Both the position numbers and the translations under genes were made by a program. A stretch of 64,000 nucleotides of DNA, taken from the NCBI GenBank assembly GCA_030490835.1, contig CM059971.1:1682545-1746544 (forward strand). The letters are read 5' to 3'. Positions 23,253 through 34,149 of this stretch are shown here, piece by piece (the stretch's first letter is position 1; the number at the start of each line of letters is the position of its first letter). Source of the stretch: Annona cherimola. Lineage: Eukaryota; Streptophyta; Magnoliopsida; Magnoliales; Annonaceae. The notes beneath the pieces were generated by a model. The model worked only from the letters and a program-made list of their open reading frames with translations, did no database searches and was not told where the DNA came from.

Positions 23253-26075
23253 ATGGCAGTTGCTACCTCAGCTGTTTCATTCCTTGTGGGTAAGCTCCGT
23301 GAGGAGCTTGGTGAGGACATCATTCTGCTGCGCAATGCGAGGGCACAGATAGAGTGGGTGGAGACTGAATTCCGGAGAATGGGGTGCTTCTTAAAAGATG
23401 CAGACGGTATGGAGAAGGAAGAAAGTGAGGTGACGAAGAACTGGACGCAGGAGGTGAGCGATCTGGCATACCACGCTGAGGATGTCATCGACATCTTCTT
23501 CCTGAGAATTGCATATGCAAGGGAGGCAGAAGGATGCTGGGGTCAGTTCAAGAGGTACCTTTTCATCTTGAACGAGGTGGCAGCATGCCGCGAAGTAGCT
23601 TCCGAGGTGGAATGGATGAAACAAAGACTCCGTTCCATTTCAGAGAGCCAAGGTATTTACAGCATCTCATTTAAACACCGCGGGGGCCCGAGTGAAGAAC
23701 CAAGGCTCTCGTCTCCCCAACATCACCCGCTCCATGGATCAGGAGCCGAAGATGAAAAGCTGGTTGGTTTGGAGAAGGAACTGCCCAAATGCGTGGAACT
23801 GCTGATAAAGACGACGGCAGATGCAGGTCAGGAGGAGCGGAGGGTTTTGTGTATAGTTGGCGCGGCCGGTCTGGGAAAATCCGCCGTCGCCAATAAGCTC
23901 TAGAAGGACGAAAGCATCAAGGCAAACTTCCCCGTGCGCGCGTGGGTGTTTCTTTCGCGGGAGTGCTCTCAGGAATCCATTTACGAGAGTCTGGGTGCTC
24001 AGTTCAGATTAAAAGAGAGGAATAAAATTCACGAGGTTCTGAAAGAGAGCAGGTATCTCATCGTGGTAGACGACGTTTGGGATAACAAAGACTGGGAGGG
24101 GTTGGCGAAGTTGTTCCCCGATTCTAAGAAAGGTAGCAGAATCATCCTCACAAGCCGTGACGCAGGCATCGGCCGTTACGCGACGGGGGGTGCGAGGAGC
24201 GAATACCTAGTTGATCTGCAGCCTTTGAGAGAAAAAGACGGTTGGGAACTGTTCATGAAGAAAACAAATATGGAACAGATGGACAAGTCCCGCCAAAAGA
24301 AACTGGAGCCTTTGGGACGAGAAATTGTGAAAAAATGCGAGGGCGTGCCTCTTGCGATCGTTTCCATTGCAAGCGTGTTGGCCGGAAAGGAGGAGGTTTC
24401 GGCGTGGGAGCACGCCAGCAAAAGCATCAGCTATCTGTTGACTGAGGGGGAGAAGAGAACGTCCGGGATCCTGCATTTGAGCTACAGGTATCTCCCCTAC
24501 CAGCTCAAGCCATGCTTTCTGTACTTAGCGGGCTTTCCCGAGAAGGTCCGCGCCAGGAAGCTCATTCGTATGTGGGCTGCAGAAGGGTTGCTGGGGGAGA
24601 GAGGGGAGGAGAGTTTGGAGGAAGTGGGGGAAGATTGTCTGCTGGGGCTGGTGCAGAGAAGCCTGGTTCGAGTGGTGGAAAGGAGTTCCACCGGCGGAAT
24701 CAAAAACTGCTGCATTCACAGTCTCCAGCACCACGTTGCCCTCTCGGAAGCAAAGACAAATAACTTCCTGCAAGTCCATCATTATCCTCAGAATTCCACA
24801 GCTATTGTAAGTAGATTCCCCACTAAAGCTCGACGTTTAGCAATCCATGGCAGTAGCAAGAGAGGCGGCGCAAGCGCAGATCATGAGGAAGAGGAGGAAG
24901 AGGATATTCCAATTTCAGGAGGCAGAAGAGGCCTGCGGTCGGTGCTTGTCTATCCGGAAAAGGGGAAGGAGAAAGTGGGAAAGCAGCTGCTCAAGTCGGT
25001 ATTTGGTGAGTACAAATTGCTGAGGTTGTTAGATCTGCAGAAAGCAGAAATCGAAGAGGTTCCAAGCCAAATAGGTCATCTCGTCCACCTGCGCTACCTT
25101 GCATTGACTTTCGCCTTCGTACAAAGCAGCAAGAGCGGTCTCGACCGAGAGCGTCGTCCCGTCACTCTCCCAGAATCGATGGACAAACTCCGCAGCCTGC
25201 AGACATTAGAATGCTATTATCCTCATGGAATCCGAATACCCAGTAGCAGCTGCTCCATCCAAAAGATGCAAGCGCTGAGACATGTTCTGCTCAAGTCTCC
25301 CTACGGCGTCAAATATCAAGAGACTGGAGCCAGTCGCATTCTGGAAGATGAGCAAACATCTGCATCCAAAGCTGTTCGGCTTCTCCTGCGTAACCTTCAC
25401 ACCCTCACCAACGTATTTGCAGGTGCATGGCTGAAAAACTGCCGCCGCCTTAGAAAACTTGGCATCACCATCCATCCAGATAACATTAAGTACTGTGAAT
25501 ATGCTGCCAACTTGGTATCCCTCCGGTCTTTGTCCATTTCTGTTCAGGACCTCGAGCAGCCAATCCCAAAGTTGCCTCCTCTTGACAAATTGTCAGATCT
25601 TTGCAAGCTTTCACTCAACGGCCGCCTCGAAAAATTGCCTGAACCGCATGAATTTTCCTCGAGTCTCATAAAGCTTACCTTCACATATTCCCAATTAGAA
25701 GAAAAGGATATGGGGACGTTAGGCAAGCTGGACAACCTACGCATTTTGAGATTGATGAAAAAATCGTACAAGGACACCCACATGACTTGGCCTAATGGAG
25801 GAGGGTTTCCTTCTCTCGAATGCTTGCACCTGGAGAAGTTGCAGCATCTGAACAAGTTGACATTCCAGGAGGGGGCAACCCCCAAGCTTTTGCGCCTAAA
25901 TATCTATTTCTGTGAGGAAATGACCGGAGAGCCAGAAGGAGTGGAATACCTGAAGAAGAATAATCAAAATTTCAAAATGGTTAAGCTCAGCAGGACTATG
26001 TCATTTCAGGAACTCATTTTCGGATTCCTCACTCCCTTGTTTGCTGGGACAACGCAGCGCCCGGCCAAAAAATAA
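23253..26075 (+). pseudogene. CC-NBS-LRR resistance gene copy 1, nonsense codon after the P-loop
   Basis: This is a single-exon coiled-coil NLR of the RPP13/RPP8-like type, an intracellular receptor that senses pathogen effectors. The ATG at 23253 is chosen because it aligns with the ATG of the intact paralogue. Visible parts are an Rx-type CC with EDVID, P-loop GAAGLGKS, kinase-2 LIVVDDVWD, RNBS-B GSRIILTSRD, GVPLAI, RNBS-D CFLYLAGFP, an MHD-position IHS, and an LRR region. Codon 217 is TAG (23901-23903), where the paralogue has Tyr; the frame is otherwise open to 26075. It also lacks 20 residues present between two GEY words in the paralogue, and its last 30 or so residues after NFKM are unrelated to the paralogue. 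It may still yield a 216-residue CC plus P-loop protein. Confidence 0.92.
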
Positions 26076-26224
26076 AAATAAAAATATTGGATATATTTTT
26101 ATGAGTGTATTTATGAGTGCTTGCACTGAATTTAGAGATGCATAAATATGATTATGAGTGATTTAAATTTCAAGAAATATTGGATATAGGTGTCTTGCAC
26201 GGAATCATTGCTCATAAACATATT
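26076..26224. other. 3' flank of NLR copy 1
   Basis: AT-rich sequence with AATAAAAATAAAA directly after the stop codon, a possible polyadenylation region. Confidence 0.4.
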
Positions 26225-26610
26225 TGATCCTTAATGTAAAATCTACTTCATTCACTGTATTTAACATTATTTGTTTATCTAAGAGACCAAATTTTATTCC
26301 AACCAATTATGTTTATGGGCTCATATGTAAACTATGAAAAATGCTTAGATCCATTTACAAATGTATTAAAATGTAATAATACTTTATAGAGTCATTTATT
26401 CACATAGAAATGATATTTGGAAAGTTTAGATGCTAAAAATACTATTTTAAAATTAATATTTTAGCATTTTTCATAGTTTACACATGGATATATATATTTT
26501 TTAAACAAATGTGACCCATAAACATATTGGGATGAAACTTGATTTCTTAGATAAACAAATGATGTTAAATGCAATGAATGGATTAAATTTTTTATCAAAA
26601 ATCGTATCTT
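26225..26610. mobile_element. Palindromic MITE of about 380 bp
   Basis: The left arm (TTTAACATTATTTGTTTATC, then CTAAGAGACCAAATTTTATTCC) is repeated in reverse complement on the right (CTTAGATAAACAAATGATG). The inner arms share GTAAACTATGAAAAATGCT. The whole can fold into a long imperfect hairpin. No coding capacity. Confidence 0.75.
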
Positions 26611-26651
26611 TAGATTTTGAAGGGTTTACATAGGATCTGCTTCTATGTAAC

Positions 26652-26682
26652 CTCGAGATATATATATATATATATATACATA
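26652..26682. repeat. (AT)n microsatellite
   Basis: A run of AT dinucleotides following CCTCGAG near 26650. Confidence 0.9.
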
Positions 26683-26709
26683 TGAGAGAACATTTCTATA
26701 GCAATGAAG

Positions 26710-27055
26710 TTGCACCATAATTAATTGTGTATTTGGCACAAAATGGGTCTTACATGTACTTAAATATATTGATATTTTATAAAATCATTATCCATATATA
26801 AATTTTATAGCAAATGATTTCCAGGTTGAAAAAATAACTTTAAAATTGTTATTTACATCAGTCTATTTTATTACGTTGAATTTGTATCATTTTTAGATAA
26901 GGTCCATATACATATACAATTGAGATGAAAATTGATATGGTAATAGAATATATAATTCTAAATATAATGGGAAAAGTATATTATAATTTTATGAACATGT
27001 GGGGCCCATTTTGAGATAACAACGCTAATTATGATGTAATTAATGCACTACAGTA
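26710..27055. mobile_element. MITE with imperfect terminal inverted repeats
   Basis: The left end contains CATAATTAATTGTG and AAAATGGGTCTTACATGT. The reverse complement of the right end contains CATAATTAGCGTTG and AAAATGGGCCCCACATGT in the same order. The inside is AT-rich and noncoding. Confidence 0.6.
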
Positions 27056-29148
27056 TATAATCTGCATTTGTACAATCAGCCAAAACAAGTTCCAGCTGGC
27101 AATATGTCCATGGACCAGATCAACAAGCTGAATTCGTCAACCACTATTTTGAACATATTATTTGTGGGATTTGTTGATTTACGAACTGTTTTCAAATGAA
27201 GATATTGCTACTGTAGAACCGTACGACGTATATTAAATGATTTTGCATAGTCAAGTCCATTCATAATGTGTAATAATAAAATCCTTTGAATGTGGACATA
27301 GAAGTTATCTTCCAAGATCCCTCGTATGTTGGGCCCAGCTTAAATCATGACTTAACTATAAAAGGATGAATAATTTAATAATTTGTATTTAAATAATAAA
27401 AGAAAATAATACGGAGTTGGTAAATGTTGTACAAACTTATTACAACTTATAATTGAGTTCAAGACTCAAATGAACAGTAAAGTAAAATGCATGCTCCACA
27501 AAGATGTTACGATCCACCTGCTGCATTTTTTTCAGGACAATTTAAATACTAGAAATGAGTAAAACTTAATATGTGAAGAATAAAATATATAAGAGGGGTA
27601 ATCCCATGCATCCAGCCATGGGACTCACACAAAAATAATTTTTTTGATGTTTTTATAAACATGTATAATTGGGTGTATTTTTGAGACAGTAAAATTTTCT
27701 TAATTTTCTGACTATAAAAAATAAAAAAACAGGTCCCATGCGGTTGCTGGTATGGATCATCCCTCAATATATAATAAGTTTATCGTGCATTCAATATATT
27801 TCTTCATAAAAATTTCAATGTGGTTATATACTCTTCTAATTATTTCAAAAATACAGCTTGGTTAACTCATCTAAAAATTCAACAAAACATATGAAATTGG
27901 ATCATAGGTAGGCCACAAACTAGTGGTGAATCTCTTAACATAGCGCTGCCCACCAAAACATTATCATAATGACATTTAATATAAATCTGATCCGTCCATC
28001 ATATTTAAAACGTTCAAAAGCATAGAAATCGAATATTGGATCATCGAAATCGGAGTCTAAGATCAAAAGATATGAAAAAATGGTTCCGACCACTCAAGAC
28101 GTGCCACGTGTCACCGCTGCTGGATCCAGCTCGTGGGCCAACACTATTTCTGGTCTCAGATTCTTCTGGCCTGTGGTCCTCTAAGATTTCGTCTTTGGGC
28201 TACTGAAAAGGCCTTCTGAAATCGAAGCCTACTCCAGAGTTACACCATCTTAAATAGACTTGTATTTCTGGGCCTAAACTATGGCCTTTACAAGGCTCGC
28301 CTACTGGATTCCCATCCAGCTAAGAGCCAGCCAGATAAGAGAGAGCCCAACCCGTAGAGGCTAGAGAGGAGAGAAGGGCTGTTCTGAAATTTAATCTATC
28401 TGGACTTTTCCGCATTTCATATAATTGGAGGCATTTTTCCAAAATTATCGAAAGAATCAGATGTATGATTCTTCTTCTCCATTTTAGTCTGTTGAGTGAG
28501 GCATTAATATTAAAAAAAAATCATATTAAGCTTATATATTTTATTAATATAGGTCTAATTTGAGAAATAACAGTAAATATCTGTGGATTTAACAATTTTT
28601 AAAAAATCTAATTCTTAAATCCACCATTTAACACCAAAATATTATAAATTCATACATCAAGAATCTATGTATAAAAGCTTAGAATTTCACAAATAAAATT
28701 ATCAAATTTTTACTTGTAGAAATAAAATCCATTTTCAAGAAACTGGCTCCCCTTTCTCTTCATGCCCAAATTTTTATTTCACTCATAAATTTCTTCCTCC
28801 AAATCACTTATTTCCCTTTTTATAGCATCTCCTATCATAACTCTTCATCGGAATCTAAGCATAATGTACGAGCGCAGTGGGCGGTAATGAATGGAAATAT
28901 ATGGAAATGAAAAGAAATTTAAAAAGAAGAAGTTCTTAAAAATCTCGTAGATTCATTGGGATGTGAGAATAGAATATTTAATCTTCTACCACTATTTTCC
29001 GAAAATAAAAATTTTCTTTATAAAATTCAATAGTCCACAAGTTAACTTGTCACCTTTTGTTGAAGGTGGAATTATATCTGTCGTCACCCGTGTATTTATT
29101 TTGTTTTGTTTTGTTTTGTTTTTTTTTTTTTTTTTTTTGTTCCTTTGG
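27056..29148. other. Intergenic, no gene seen
   Basis: Mostly AT-rich. The part 28080-28420 has markedly higher GC and a run of short direct words (AGCCAGCCAG, AGAGAGAGCCC), but no reading frame or domain. At 29100-29138 a (TTTTG)n run passes into a long T tract just before the duplicated DUF247 3' flank. Confidence 0.4.
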
Positions 29149-30200
29149 GATATGAGCTTGCAGTTGTGAAGAAGAGACTCTGTTTGCAATACTCGTTCAC
29201 GGACTGTCACGCCGCGTCCGTAAAGAATTGCGTTTGATTTTTTTTTTTTTTGGCAAAATATCAATATTATGTGGTTGGAAGATGCTTTCATAATACTTTG
29301 GTTTGGATGATTCTTCGACTCTTTCCTTTTTGAAAGTGGATTTTAGATGATTCGCTGACTCTTTCATTTTTAAAAGCGTATTTTAAATATCATCAATTAT
29401 TTGTGTTGCTACTATGTTAGAGGATGATTTGGTTAATTAATTTTTAATTTCATCATTATTTTCTGTCTAGTAATCATGGGAAAATCGAACCAGCGGAAAA
29501 AGATTTTTTCGCTTGAAAAAAATCGATGAAATGGCTGATGGGGAAATTAATTAATTCAAGTTTCACTGTGGATACCTTCAAAAAAGTTTCATTGAGGATC
29601 AAGCATAGTTTTGGGGTTGCAATGAGCCAAACTGAGTTGAAGTTTAGTTGAACTTCATCTTAAAATTGAAAGTCGAAAAAACTAATTTAAACTTATGAAT
29701 CCAAGGTGTGTTTGAAAAGCTTTAAAATTTTGAATAAAAAAATTTAGTGTGTAAGTTTTTAAATTGATAGAAATGAAGTGATACGATAGGGATAATAATG
29801 AAAAATAAAGAAAATAAAATTAAAATAAATAAGTTAGTTCTATGTGTATTGTGTGAAAATGATTGAGTAGTTGTACAGGAAGATATATAGAAATAATTTA
29901 AAAGCAAGATAGTTACGGAGATTGAAAAAGTTTTAATTGAAAAAAAATTTTGTTCTAAACAAACATGCTTCTAATTATTAGAATATGCTTGCTTCTAGTT
30001 ACCATAAATTTATAATTAGATTTACTTTCAGCTTTGTTTCAATATATTTCAAGTTAAAATTAGCCAATAAATTTAGCTTATCAATCATATTAAATAATTT
30101 TAAGAATTGATTATATATCTCATGTTGAATTTTGGACGCACATATATATAATAAGGGAAAATTCCTTACGTGCCCACTGCATTTGACCTTTATTCCTTAT
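29149..30200 (+). repeat. Orphan copy of the DUF247 3' flank
   Basis: This direct repeat of 32351-33425 starts at GATATGAGCTTGCAG and runs through GTTCACGGACTGTCACGCC, a T tract, GATTTGGTTAATTAATTT and AAACAAACATGCTTCTAATT. In the right-hand copy this sequence begins three bases after the DUF247 stop codon. Here no DUF247 coding sequence precedes it. It includes a copy of the AT-rich MITE at about 29703-29975. The most likely origin is a tandem gene duplication followed by loss of the first gene body. Confidence 0.8.
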
Positions 30201-30369
30201 GGATCCACGATGGAAGTGATGCTCAATGAGAGAATATGATCAAGATTATATTCCATAACAGCCTGCTAATCGTCTTTGAAGAGGTAAGTTTGATATGTCG
30301 ACTCAAACACTGCCTCAAGTTCATCTCCAAAACTCGAAGAAAGGCAGCGATGATTAGGCCTTAAAATTA

Positions 30370-30560
30370 TCTAAAATGCTATTGATTTTTAAAAATAAAA
30401 AATTAATATTTAAAAATCTCTAAAAATGGTAAAAATTGATACATACGCTAAATACACTTGGGCTAACAAGTTTATGAAAATTTTTTAAAAAAAAAAAAAA
30501 AAAAAAAAATAGGTGTATGCAGCATAAGTATGCTCCGGCTCCGGCAGCATGCAACCGAGG
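30370..30560. mobile_element. Half copy of the foldback MITE, upstream of DUF247
   Basis: It matches the right arm of the palindrome at 33582-33975 (AAAAATGGTAAAAATTGATA, then AAATACACTTGGGCTAA) and carries a long A tract at about 30487-30510. The left arm is missing. It ends about 310 bases before the DUF247 start codon. Confidence 0.65.
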
Positions 30561-30570
30561 TCCTTTAAAG

Positions 30571-30671
30571 CCCGGGTTCGGCAGAGGGAGGGAAGACAAC
30601 ACCAAAGATTCTTTCCTCTCCCCCGGGTTCGGCAGAGGAGGGAAGACAACACCAAAGATTCTTTCCTCTCC
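30571..30671 (+). repeat. 51-bp tandem duplication in the DUF247 5' region
   Basis: Two adjacent units each start CCCGGGTTCGGCAGAG and end CTTTCCTCTCC (30571-30621 and 30622-30671), nearly identical. They are GC-rich against an AT-rich background and lie 200-300 bases before the ATG, so they are probably in the promoter or leader. Confidence 0.88.
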
Positions 30672-30871
30672 CCCGCTTGATAGTTGCCTCCCTTCACCTT
30701 CATCACTTTCTTTAAAAAGGTGATAAAAACACGTAAGAACCGACATTCTTTGGCAAAGCTCTTAAACTCGATTACTGCATCTACTCGCTTTTCACATATT
30801 TTGATAAAATCACTTCTTCTTTTTTTATCTTTTTGGTTTTTATTGCTTTCACGGCAGACCAGTTTGATTCC

Positions 30872-32347
30872 ATGGATGATCATGATTCTCCTGCACGAGG
30901 CGAAGTGGAGATGAGCGGCGGGGGGCAGCCAAAGCCGACAGCGACAGTATCGGGAGAGATGGATGATCTAGGTAATCCAGAGTGGGTTAAGTATCAAGTA
31001 GATGAATCACCAGCGTCTTTTGACAGGGAGCGTATACGAACACCCTCATCCACCACTGACTCCAGTGATTCAGATAATTCTGATGTTCCAGAACCAACTC
31101 CGCCGCCTCCGATACATATTTGCGATCAAGCTGCCCGCCGCCGCCGTTATTGGTGCATCTACGAGAATCCCTACAACCTCTGGCGAAGAGAAAAAGATGC
31201 TTACGCCCCTCTGGTTGTCAAATTAGGCCCTCTCGAATACGAATGCGGCACAATGGAGACCATCCAAGAGCAGAAACGGTGTTACCTGCAAGAGGCGCTC
31301 TCTGCCACCGGCGATTTTCATCGTGGATTCCAGAATCTTCATCAGCAAATCCAAAAAGTGGAGCGACGCGCGCGCAACTGCTATTCTAAAAATTTGAGTC
31401 ACATCGACAGCAATGAGTTTGTTACTATGATGGTGCTCGACGGTTGCTTCATCCTTCAAATCCTTCTCAAGGCGACGAAGCGTCGCCGTATCAGCCCCGG
31501 CGATCCCATGTTCGAACAAAGATGGCTCTTTCTCAAGGTCAAGGGCGACCTGATGCTGCTGCGCTACCAAATCCCCTTCTTCGTCCTCGAGCGCCTCTTC
31601 GACCAGCTTAAGTCCCCAATGAACATCAACGCCTCGCTCAGCGATGTCGTCTACGACTTCTTCAAGGAGAGAATCAAAGGTCCTCCCCGCAACAGCAACG
31701 CCAAACCCAAGCATCTGCTGGACATCCTACATTCGAATCTCTTCCCCGACGTGGATGGGAGCAAGCACAAGTCTTCGTTCACCAATCTGAAACCTTTCCC
31801 TGGAGCGACGCATCTTCTAGAGGCAGGGGTGGAGTTTGAGAGCAGCGGGACAGATCGGTTGGATATCACATTCGAAAGTGGGGTCCTCAAAATACCACAC
31901 TTCGTCATTGAGGACAACACCAAATCCCTCTTCCTGAATCTCACGGCCTTCGAGCAGCTCCATCCTAGCAGCCTCCCCCATGTCACGGCGTACACTTTCT
32001 TTATGCATTGTCTCATCAATACCGCGGAAGACGTTTCCATCTTGTGCAGGAAGGGGGTGATCGAAAATTGGTTGGGCAGCAATCAGGAGGTCGCTGATCT
32101 CTTCGCCGACCTTGGCCGAGGCATCACCATCTACCCCAACGAAGTTTACATGGCGAACGTGATTGAGGGAATACATGACCACTGCAACAAGCGAATCATA
32201 GTTTGGAGGGGGACCTTCATTCATAACTATGTGCGAAAACCGCGGGCCATGGTTTCTCTCATAGCTGGCATTATTCTGCTCATCCTTACAGCGATACAAG
32301 CCTTCTTCGCTATGTTTTCATATTTTCAGCCACCATCGCCTAGCTAG
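30872..32347 (+). CDS. DUF247 domain protein with C-terminal membrane anchor
   Basis: A single-exon gene of 491 residues. The ATG at 30872 is the first in frame; the frame upstream starts only with non-ATG codons. The N-terminal 80 residues are acidic, Ser/Pro-rich and probably disordered. The DUF247 (PF03140) region runs from about 92 to 475: CIYENPYNLWRREKDAYAP, VLDGCFILQILL, LLRYQIPFFVLERLF, GVLKIPHFVIED and SLFLNLTAFEQ are family signatures. A hydrophobic segment at about 459-485 (VSLIAGIILLILTAIQAFF) would anchor it in a membrane. The biochemical role of the family is not settled; in grasses some members are linked to self-incompatibility, but most members are not, and nothing here shows that role. 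It lies between two direct repeats of its own 3' flank. Confidence 0.93.
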   Translation: MDDHDSPARGEVEMSGGGQPKPTATVSGEMDDLGNPEWVKYQVDESPASFDRERIRTPSSTTDSSDSDNSDVPEPTPPPPIHICDQAARRRRYWCIYENPYNLWRREKDAYAPLVVKLGPLEYECGTMETIQEQKRCYLQEALSATGDFHRGFQNLHQQIQKVERRARNCYSKNLSHIDSNEFVTMMVLDGCFILQILLKATKRRRISPGDPMFEQRWLFLKVKGDLMLLRYQIPFFVLERLFDQLKSPMNINASLSDVVYDFFKERIKGPPRNSNAKPKHLLDILHSNLFPDVDGSKHKSSFTNLKPFPGATHLLEAGVEFESSGTDRLDITFESGVLKIPHFVIEDNTKSLFLNLTAFEQLHPSSLPHVTAYTFFMHCLINTAEDVSILCRKGVIENWLGSNQEVADLFADLGRGITIYPNEVYMANVIEGIHDHCNKRIIVWRGTFIHNYVRKPRAMVSLIAGIILLILTAIQAFFAMFSYFQPPSPS

Positions 32348-32350
32348 CCA

Positions 32351-33425
32351 GATATGAGCTTGCAGTAGTGAAGAAGAGACTCTGTTTGCAACAATCGTTC
32401 ACGGACTGTCACGCCGCGTAGAACTGCGTTTGATTTTTTTTTTTTTTTTTTTTTGTGGGCAAAATATCAATATTATTTGGTTGAAAGATGCTTTAATAAT
32501 ACTTTGGTTTCGATGATTCTCCGACTCTTTCATTTTTGAAATTTTAGATGATTGTCTGACTCTTTCATTTTTAAAAGCGTATTTTAAATATCATCAATTA
32601 TTCGTGTTGCTACTATGTTAGAGGATGATTTGGTTAATTAATTTGTAATTTCATCATTATTTTCTTTGTAGTAATCATGGGAAAATCAAACCAGAGGAAA
32701 AAGAATTTTTCACTTGAAGAAAATCGATGAAATGGCTGATGGGGAAATAAATTAACTCAAGTTTCACTGTGGATACCTTCAAAAGAAAATTTCGTTGAGC
32801 ATCAAGCATACTTTTGGGGGTTACAATGAGCCAAACTGAGTTGAAGTTCAGTTGAACATCATCTTAAAATTGGTAGTCAAAAAACTAATTTAAACTTGAT
32901 ATGGATCTAGGGTGTGTTGGAAAAGCTATAAAATTTTGAATGAAAAAATTTAGTGTTGCAAGTTTTTAAATCAAAAGAAATGATGTGATACGACAGCGGT
33001 AATAATAAAGAGTAAAGAGAATAAAATTAAAATAAATAAGTTATTTTTATGTCCGTTGTGTGAAAATGATCGAATAGTTATATAAGAAGATATACAGAAA
33101 TAATTTAAAAATAAGATAATTACGGAGATCGAAAAAGTTTTAGTTGAAAAAAGTTTTTGCTCTAAACAAACATGCTTCTAATTATTAGGATATTCTTGTT
33201 TAGCATGTAGTCCAACTTAGAATTTCTAGTTACTATTAGTTTATAATTAGATTTACTTTGAGCTTTGTTTCAATATATTTCAAGCTAAAATTGGCGCAAT
33301 AAATTTAGCTTATCAATCATAGCAAATAATTTTGATCTTATGTTAAATTTTGGACACACATGCATATAATAAGAGAAAATTCATTACGTACCCACAACAT
33401 TTATTTATCCCTTGTTCCTTCTATA
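32351..33425 (+). repeat. DUF247 3' flank, direct repeat partner
   Basis: This is the partner of 29149-30200, beginning three bases after the DUF247 stop. It probably holds the 3' UTR. A T tract of about 22 sits at 32429-32453 and the AT-rich MITE (GGTGTGTTGG... CAAACATGC) at about 32908-33178. Confidence 0.8.
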
Positions 33426-33581
33426 CCCACCACATCTGAGAAATTCGCTTCATTCGCACCACATTTCACACCTCATTCCTTTTATAACCACGGCGTCACG
33501 TTCCGTCCATATGCATCTGCTTTTTTATTCTTAATGCCAAAAATGCCCATCTTCTTACCATACACAAAATAACCGGAGTCC

Positions 33582-33975
33582 GATTCAGTGCTCCCAGGGG
33601 CATGCAGTGCTGCATGCTCCCGGCGCATACATATATATTTTTTTATTTTTTTTTTTAAATATTTTCATAAAAGTGTTAGCCCAAGTGTATTTCATCTGTG
33701 TGTAAATTTTTACCATTTTTGGAGTATTTTAGGTATTTATTTTTTATTTTTTAAAATCAGTGGCATTTTACGTAATTTTAAATTACTAAAATGCCACTGA
33801 TTTTCAAAAATGAAAAATAAATATCTAAAAATATCCAAAAATGGTAAAAATTGATATATATGTTAAATACACTTGGGCTAATATTTTTATGAAAATATTT
33901 TCAAAAAAAATAAAAAAATATATATGTATGCGCCCGGGAGCATGCAGCACTGCATGCCCCCGGGAGCACTGAATC
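33582..33975. mobile_element. Foldback MITE, 394-bp near-perfect palindrome
   Basis: The left end GATTCAGTGCTCCC and right end GGGAGCACTGAATC are reverse complements, and the complementarity continues inwards to a centre near 33778 (TTTTAAATTACTAAAATGCC). The outer 40 bases on each side are GC-rich with a nested GCATGCAG..CTGCATGC palindrome. Relatives are at 30370 (half) and 45165. Target duplications are not obvious. Confidence 0.88.
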
Positions 33976-34149
33976 AGCGTCCATTTGTATCGCTACTGCG
34001 GCTGTGTTTGTAAGGTGATAAATTTTTGAATAAAACATTTTAGGTGTAAAAAATTTTAAATTAAAAGAAAATAACATGATATGATAATGGTAATAATAAG
34101 AAATAAATAGAATAAATGTATGTTTGACAATGCGTAAAAAAATGTTAAG

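Noticed and set aside
31223..32299. Minus-strand frames of 143-163 codons across the DUF247 gene
   Set aside because: They are antisense shadows of a clear DUF247 gene, with no recognisable domain.
29149..33425. The direct repeats around DUF247 as LTRs of a retrotransposon
   Set aside because: They lack TG/CA ends, a primer-binding site and gag-pol. One starts right after the DUF247 stop codon, which fits gene-flank duplication better.
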